From Nonomuraea angiospora (GTDB lineage Bacteria > Actinomycetota > Actinomycetes > Streptosporangiales > Streptosporangiaceae): 64,000 nt of DNA. The first letter of the stretch is position 1; each line of letters begins with the position of its first letter. Positions 61,332-64,000 of this stretch are shown in pieces. The position numbers and the translations under genes were made by a program. The stretch is taken from contig NZ_JADBEK010000001.1 in the NCBI RefSeq assembly GCF_014873145.1, positions 5,580,001-5,644,000 on the forward strand. Direction: 5' to 3'. Below the pieces are notes generated by a model. The model was not told the DNA's origin, did no database searches, and saw nothing but the letters and a program-made list of their open reading frames with translations.

Positions 61332-64000
61332 TCAGTCCTGGTCCGCGCTCAGGAAGTCCTCGACCTGGGCCCGTTCCGGCCCGCTCTCGAACAGCTCGGC
61401 CGACTGGCGCCACACCGCCGCCGCGCACGGGTGCTCCCCCAGCTCGGCGTACGCGCGGCCGAGCTCCCTGAGCACGCGGGCCCGCCAGGTCGGCGGCCCG
61501 CCGGGGCCGAGCCCGTCGCGGGCGGTGACCAGCAGGCCGAGCGCCTCCGCGGCGCGCCCCTGCCGCAGCCGCACCTCGCCCAGCGCGTACGTGGCCAGCG
61601 CCTCCCCCAGCCCGTCCCCGCACTCGCGGAAGAGCGACCTGGCCCGGTCGAGCGCCTCCACGGCCTCGTCGAAGCGCCCGAGCGCCCCCAGCGCCTCACC
61701 GAGCCTGCGCAGCCCCCTGCTGGCCGCGACGCGGTCCCCGATCAGCTCGCTGATCACCAGGCTCTCCTGGTAGCACCACACGGCCTCGGCCACCTCGCCG
61801 TGCCGGTAGCGGGCGATGCCCAGGGCCCGCAGCAGGTCGCCGCGGGCCCGCCGGTCCTCCCCCGTCCTGGCCAGCCGCTCCTGGCAGAGCCGCACCGCCT
61901 CGCCGTACCGGCCCAGCTCCATGTGCATGTAGACGGGCCACGTCCAGGCGTAGTCGAGCCCGCCCTCGTCGCCCAGCTCCTCCAGCAGGGCGATGGCCCG
62001 GTGCGCCTCCTCCAGCCCCTCCTCGAACAGCCCGGCCCCGTGGAGGCAGGCCGCCCGGTTGATCAGCGCGTACGCGGCCCCGTGCGAGTCCCCGATCCGC
62101 AAGCAGTCCTGATATATCCGGCCGAAGTGCTCTCCCGACGGCCCGTAAGCCCCGCGCGACAGCGGCACCCCGGCCAGCAGCAGCTCGGCCCGCAGCGCGA
62201 TCCGCTCGCTCGGCGCCGCCGCGATCACGATCCGCTGCAGCCGCTCCACGTCGTCGAAGAACCCCTCCAGGTTCAGGTACGCCGACAGGTGGTGCGCCAG
62301 CTCGGCCGCCTCCTCCGCCATCCCCAGCTCGACGGCCGCCGACACGCTGTGGACGAGCGTCCTGCGCTCCGCGGCCAGCCACGCGATCCCCACGCCGTCC
62401 ATCCCCTCCGCCTGCGGGAAGGGCGGCGCCGTCGGGATGGGCAGGTCGCTGGTGGCCGCCCTGAGCCGGCGCAGGCACTCCCGCACGTGCCGAGTCAGCG
62501 CCGCCCGCTGCTCCTGCGGGTCGTCCTCGACCCGGGCCCGCTCTTCGGCGTACACGCGTAACAGGTCGTGCAGGCGGTAACGCGGCTGCCCCGCCCCGTC
62601 GACCTCGCCCGAGTCGAGCATCCCCCTGGCGACCAGCGTCTCCAGCGCCGCGTCCGTCTCCAGCCCGGACGAGCCGAGCAGGGCCGCCGCCGACCACTCG
62701 GCGATGCTCCCCAGGTCGGCCAGCCCGAGCAGCCTGAACGCCCGCCGCGCCGGCTCCGGCAGGGCCGCGTAGCTCTCCCCGAACGTGCTCCGCACGTCCA
62801 GCCCGCCCACGATCAGCTCGTCGAGCCGCCGGTCCTCCAGCCTGCTGGCGAACACGCCGACCGGCCAGGCCGGGCGGATCGCCAGCCGCGCGCCCGCGAC
62901 CCTGATCGCCAGCGGCAGCAGCCCGCAGGCCTTCAGGATCGCCCGCGCGGCCTCCGGCGCGGCGCGGAAGCGCGCCCCGCCCGCCACCCGCTCAAGCAGC
63001 AGCCGGGCGTCGTGCTCGCCGGGCAGGTCGAGCTGCAGCCGGGTGGCCCCCTCCAGGGCGGGCAGCCGCGACCTGGACGTCACCAGCACGCAGCTGCGCG
63101 CGGTGCCGGGCAGCAGGTGGCGCACCTGCGTCTCGTCCTGGGCGTCGTCGAGCACGATGAGCACGCCCATGTCGGCCAGGCGCTGCCTGAGCAGGCTCGC
63201 CCGCTCCTCCAGCGGCCCCGGGACCAGCGTGCCGTCCACGCCCAGCGAGCGCAGCAGCTCGCCGAGCAGGTCCTCCGGCCGCCGCGGGCCGGCCGCGTCC
63301 CGGCCCAGCCGCAGGAAGACCTGCCCGTCGGGGTAGTCGGCGCGTAACAGGTGCGCCGCGTGCACGGTGAGCGTGGTCTTCCCCACTCCGGGCAGCCCCG
63401 ACACGACCACGATGGGCGGCGACATCCGCTCCGGCCGGGCCCGCGCGGCGGGGAGCAGCACGTCCAGCTCGGCCTTGCGGCCCACGAAGTCGGAGGTGTC
63501 GGCGGGCAGCTGGCACAGCGGCACGCGCTGGGAGACCGTGGCGCTCGGCGCGGGGTCGCCGGCCAGCAGGGCGGCGTGCAGGTCGGCCAGCTCGCGGCCC
63601 GGCTCGATGCCCAGCTCGCTGCTGAGCACCGCGCGGGCCTGGCGGAAGGCGTCGAGCGCCTCGCTGCGCCGCCCGCTCCTGTGCAGGGCCAGCATGAGCT
63701 GTGCCCACAGCCGCTCGCGCAGCGGGTGGCCGGCGACCAGCGTGCGCAGCTCGACCACCAGGTCTTCGCCGCCGAGCTCCAGCCGGACGTCGATCCACTC
63801 GGACCTGGCCAGGAGGAGCTGCTCCTCCAGCTCGGCGATCCTGGGCTCCATCGCGCTGCCGAGCCGGCTGTCCTCGGCCGGCCTGCCCCGCCACAGGGAC
63901 ACCGCCGTCTTGTAGGCCTGCTCCGCGGCCTGGTGCTCGCCCGCCTGCCGCGCGCGCCGCGCCCGGCGTACGACGTCCTCGAACGCGAGCAGGTCGAGCC
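61332..64000 (-). CDS. AfsR/SARP-like transcriptional regulator (BTAD + NB-ARC + TPR), N-terminus cut by window edge
   Basis: About 889 residues are visible. The bacterial transcriptional activation domain (BTAD) runs to LLAGDP: SLWRGRPAEDSRLGS, LELGGEDLVVELRTLVAGHPLRERLWAQLMLALHRSGRRSEALDAFRQAR. NB-ARC: VVSGLPGVGKTTLTVHAA (Walker A), VLIVLDDAQDE (Walker B), and LVTSRSRLPAL. Several TPR-like repeats fill the C-terminal half (LGEALGALGRFDEAVEALDRAR). The OmpR-like DNA-binding domain lies beyond the right edge. It ends 4 bases from the GxGD gene in convergent orientation. Confidence 0.92.
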   Translation of the reverse strand, partial: LDLLAFEDVVRRARRARQAGEHQAAEQAYKTAVSLWRGRPAEDSRLGSAMEPRIAELEEQLLLARSEWIDVRLELGGEDLVVELRTLVAGHPLRERLWAQLMLALHRSGRRSEALDAFRQARAVLSSELGIEPGRELADLHAALLAGDPAPSATVSQRVPLCQLPADTSDFVGRKAELDVLLPAARARPERMSPPIVVVSGLPGVGKTTLTVHAAHLLRADYPDGQVFLRLGRDAAGPRRPEDLLGELLRSLGVDGTLVPGPLEERASLLRQRLADMGVLIVLDDAQDETQVRHLLPGTARSCVLVTSRSRLPALEGATRLQLDLPGEHDARLLLERVAGGARFRAAPEAARAILKACGLLPLAIRVAGARLAIRPAWPVGVFASRLEDRRLDELIVGGLDVRSTFGESYAALPEPARRAFRLLGLADLGSIAEWSAAALLGSSGLETDAALETLVARGMLDSGEVDGAGQPRYRLHDLLRVYAEERARVEDDPQEQRAALTRHVRECLRRLRAATSDLPIPTAPPFPQAEGMDGVGIAWLAAERRTLVHSVSAAVELGMAEEAAELAHHLSAYLNLEGFFDDVERLQRIVIAAAPSERIALRAELLLAGVPLSRGAYGPSGEHFGRIYQDCLRIGDSHGAAYALINRAACLHGAGLFEEGLEEAHRAIALLEELGDEGGLDYAWTWPVYMHMELGRYGEAVRLCQERLARTGEDRRARGDLLRALGIARYRHGEVAEAVWCYQESLVISELIGDRVAASRGLRRLGEALGALGRFDEAVEALDRARSLFRECGDGLGEALATYALGEVRLRQGRAAEALGLLVTARDGLGPGGPPTWRARVLRELGRAYAELGEHPCAAAVWRQSAELFESGPERAQVEDFLSADQD

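Overview
The window is 64 kb of very GC-rich DNA with dense, short-spaced genes, many GTG starts, ATGA/GTGA overlaps and strong purine-rich ribosome binding sites. Eukaryote-like Ser/Thr kinases, an AfsR-type regulator, a MacAB/two-component locus, an orn-tRNA-His pair, F420-type PPOX proteins and a ydaO-type riboswitch all point to a filamentous actinomycete. Gene content resembles Streptosporangiaceae (Nonomuraea-like), but the genus is an inference. Both ends cut through genes: a glycoside hydrolase at the left edge and the AfsR/SARP-like regulator at the right edge.

Layout. 1-8.3 kb: membrane-anchored clan GH-A hydrolase, SDR plus phosphotransferase, a CelD-like GNAT plus DegT aminotransferase pair, a membrane coiled-coil protein, and a divergent MocR/PPOX pair with its operator. 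8.3-15 kb: receptor-kinase locus (two Ser/Thr kinases, a pseudokinase, a DUF2510 membrane protein). 15-24.8 kb: orn, tRNA-His, a LuxR-HTH protein, NDH-2, lysine 6-aminotransferase, HdeD, PPOX/TrhA, a penicillin-binding protein back to back with a spermidine-synthase-like protein, and an SPFH / ribbon-helix-helix / GPP34 cassette. 24.8-27.6 kb: decayed MarR and SnoaL remnants, NTF2-like, LtrA, a Cu-Zn SOD-like lipoprotein, pterin dehydratase. 27.6-30.9 kb: an amino-sugar type ABC importer under a ROK-type palindrome. 31-33 kb: ECF sigma and putative anti-sigma, then a 0.6-kb repeat-bearing non-coding stretch. 33-41 kb: HxlR/NmrA pair, DUF4032, DUF885 peptidase, a TetR-aldolase / PfkB-aminotransferase catabolic locus, an alpha/beta hydrolase. 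41-44.3 kb: a secreted 3D/DPBB-like protein behind a c-di-AMP riboswitch, DUF5302, orphan MreB-like protein, lipoprotein. 44.3-50 kb: MacAB-type ABC exporter with adaptor and lipoprotein, divergent from a two-component system. 50-57.9 kb: ArsC-like, secreted protein, MFS, methyltransferase, two more receptor kinases with signs of gene conversion, an azoreductase-like gene broken by one stop codon. 58-64 kb: surface protein, a 25-residue peptide gene, a PaaK-like adenylate-forming enzyme, a membrane protein with YD and GLGD motifs of presenilin-type GxGD proteases, and an AfsR/SARP-like regulator.

The best candidate for an undescribed system is the last block. A tiny hydrophobic peptide gene is followed by a strong hairpin, then by two coupled genes for a carboxylate-activating enzyme and a putative intramembrane aspartyl protease. 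It is preceded by three heptamers at an exact 11-bp period, the layout of a SARP binding site, and the convergent neighbour is an AfsR/SARP-type regulator. A second theme is a set of receptor kinases (three kinases and a pseudokinase) that share a Cys-flanked Ig-like extracellular module. A third is repeated short tandem duplication exactly at gene junctions.
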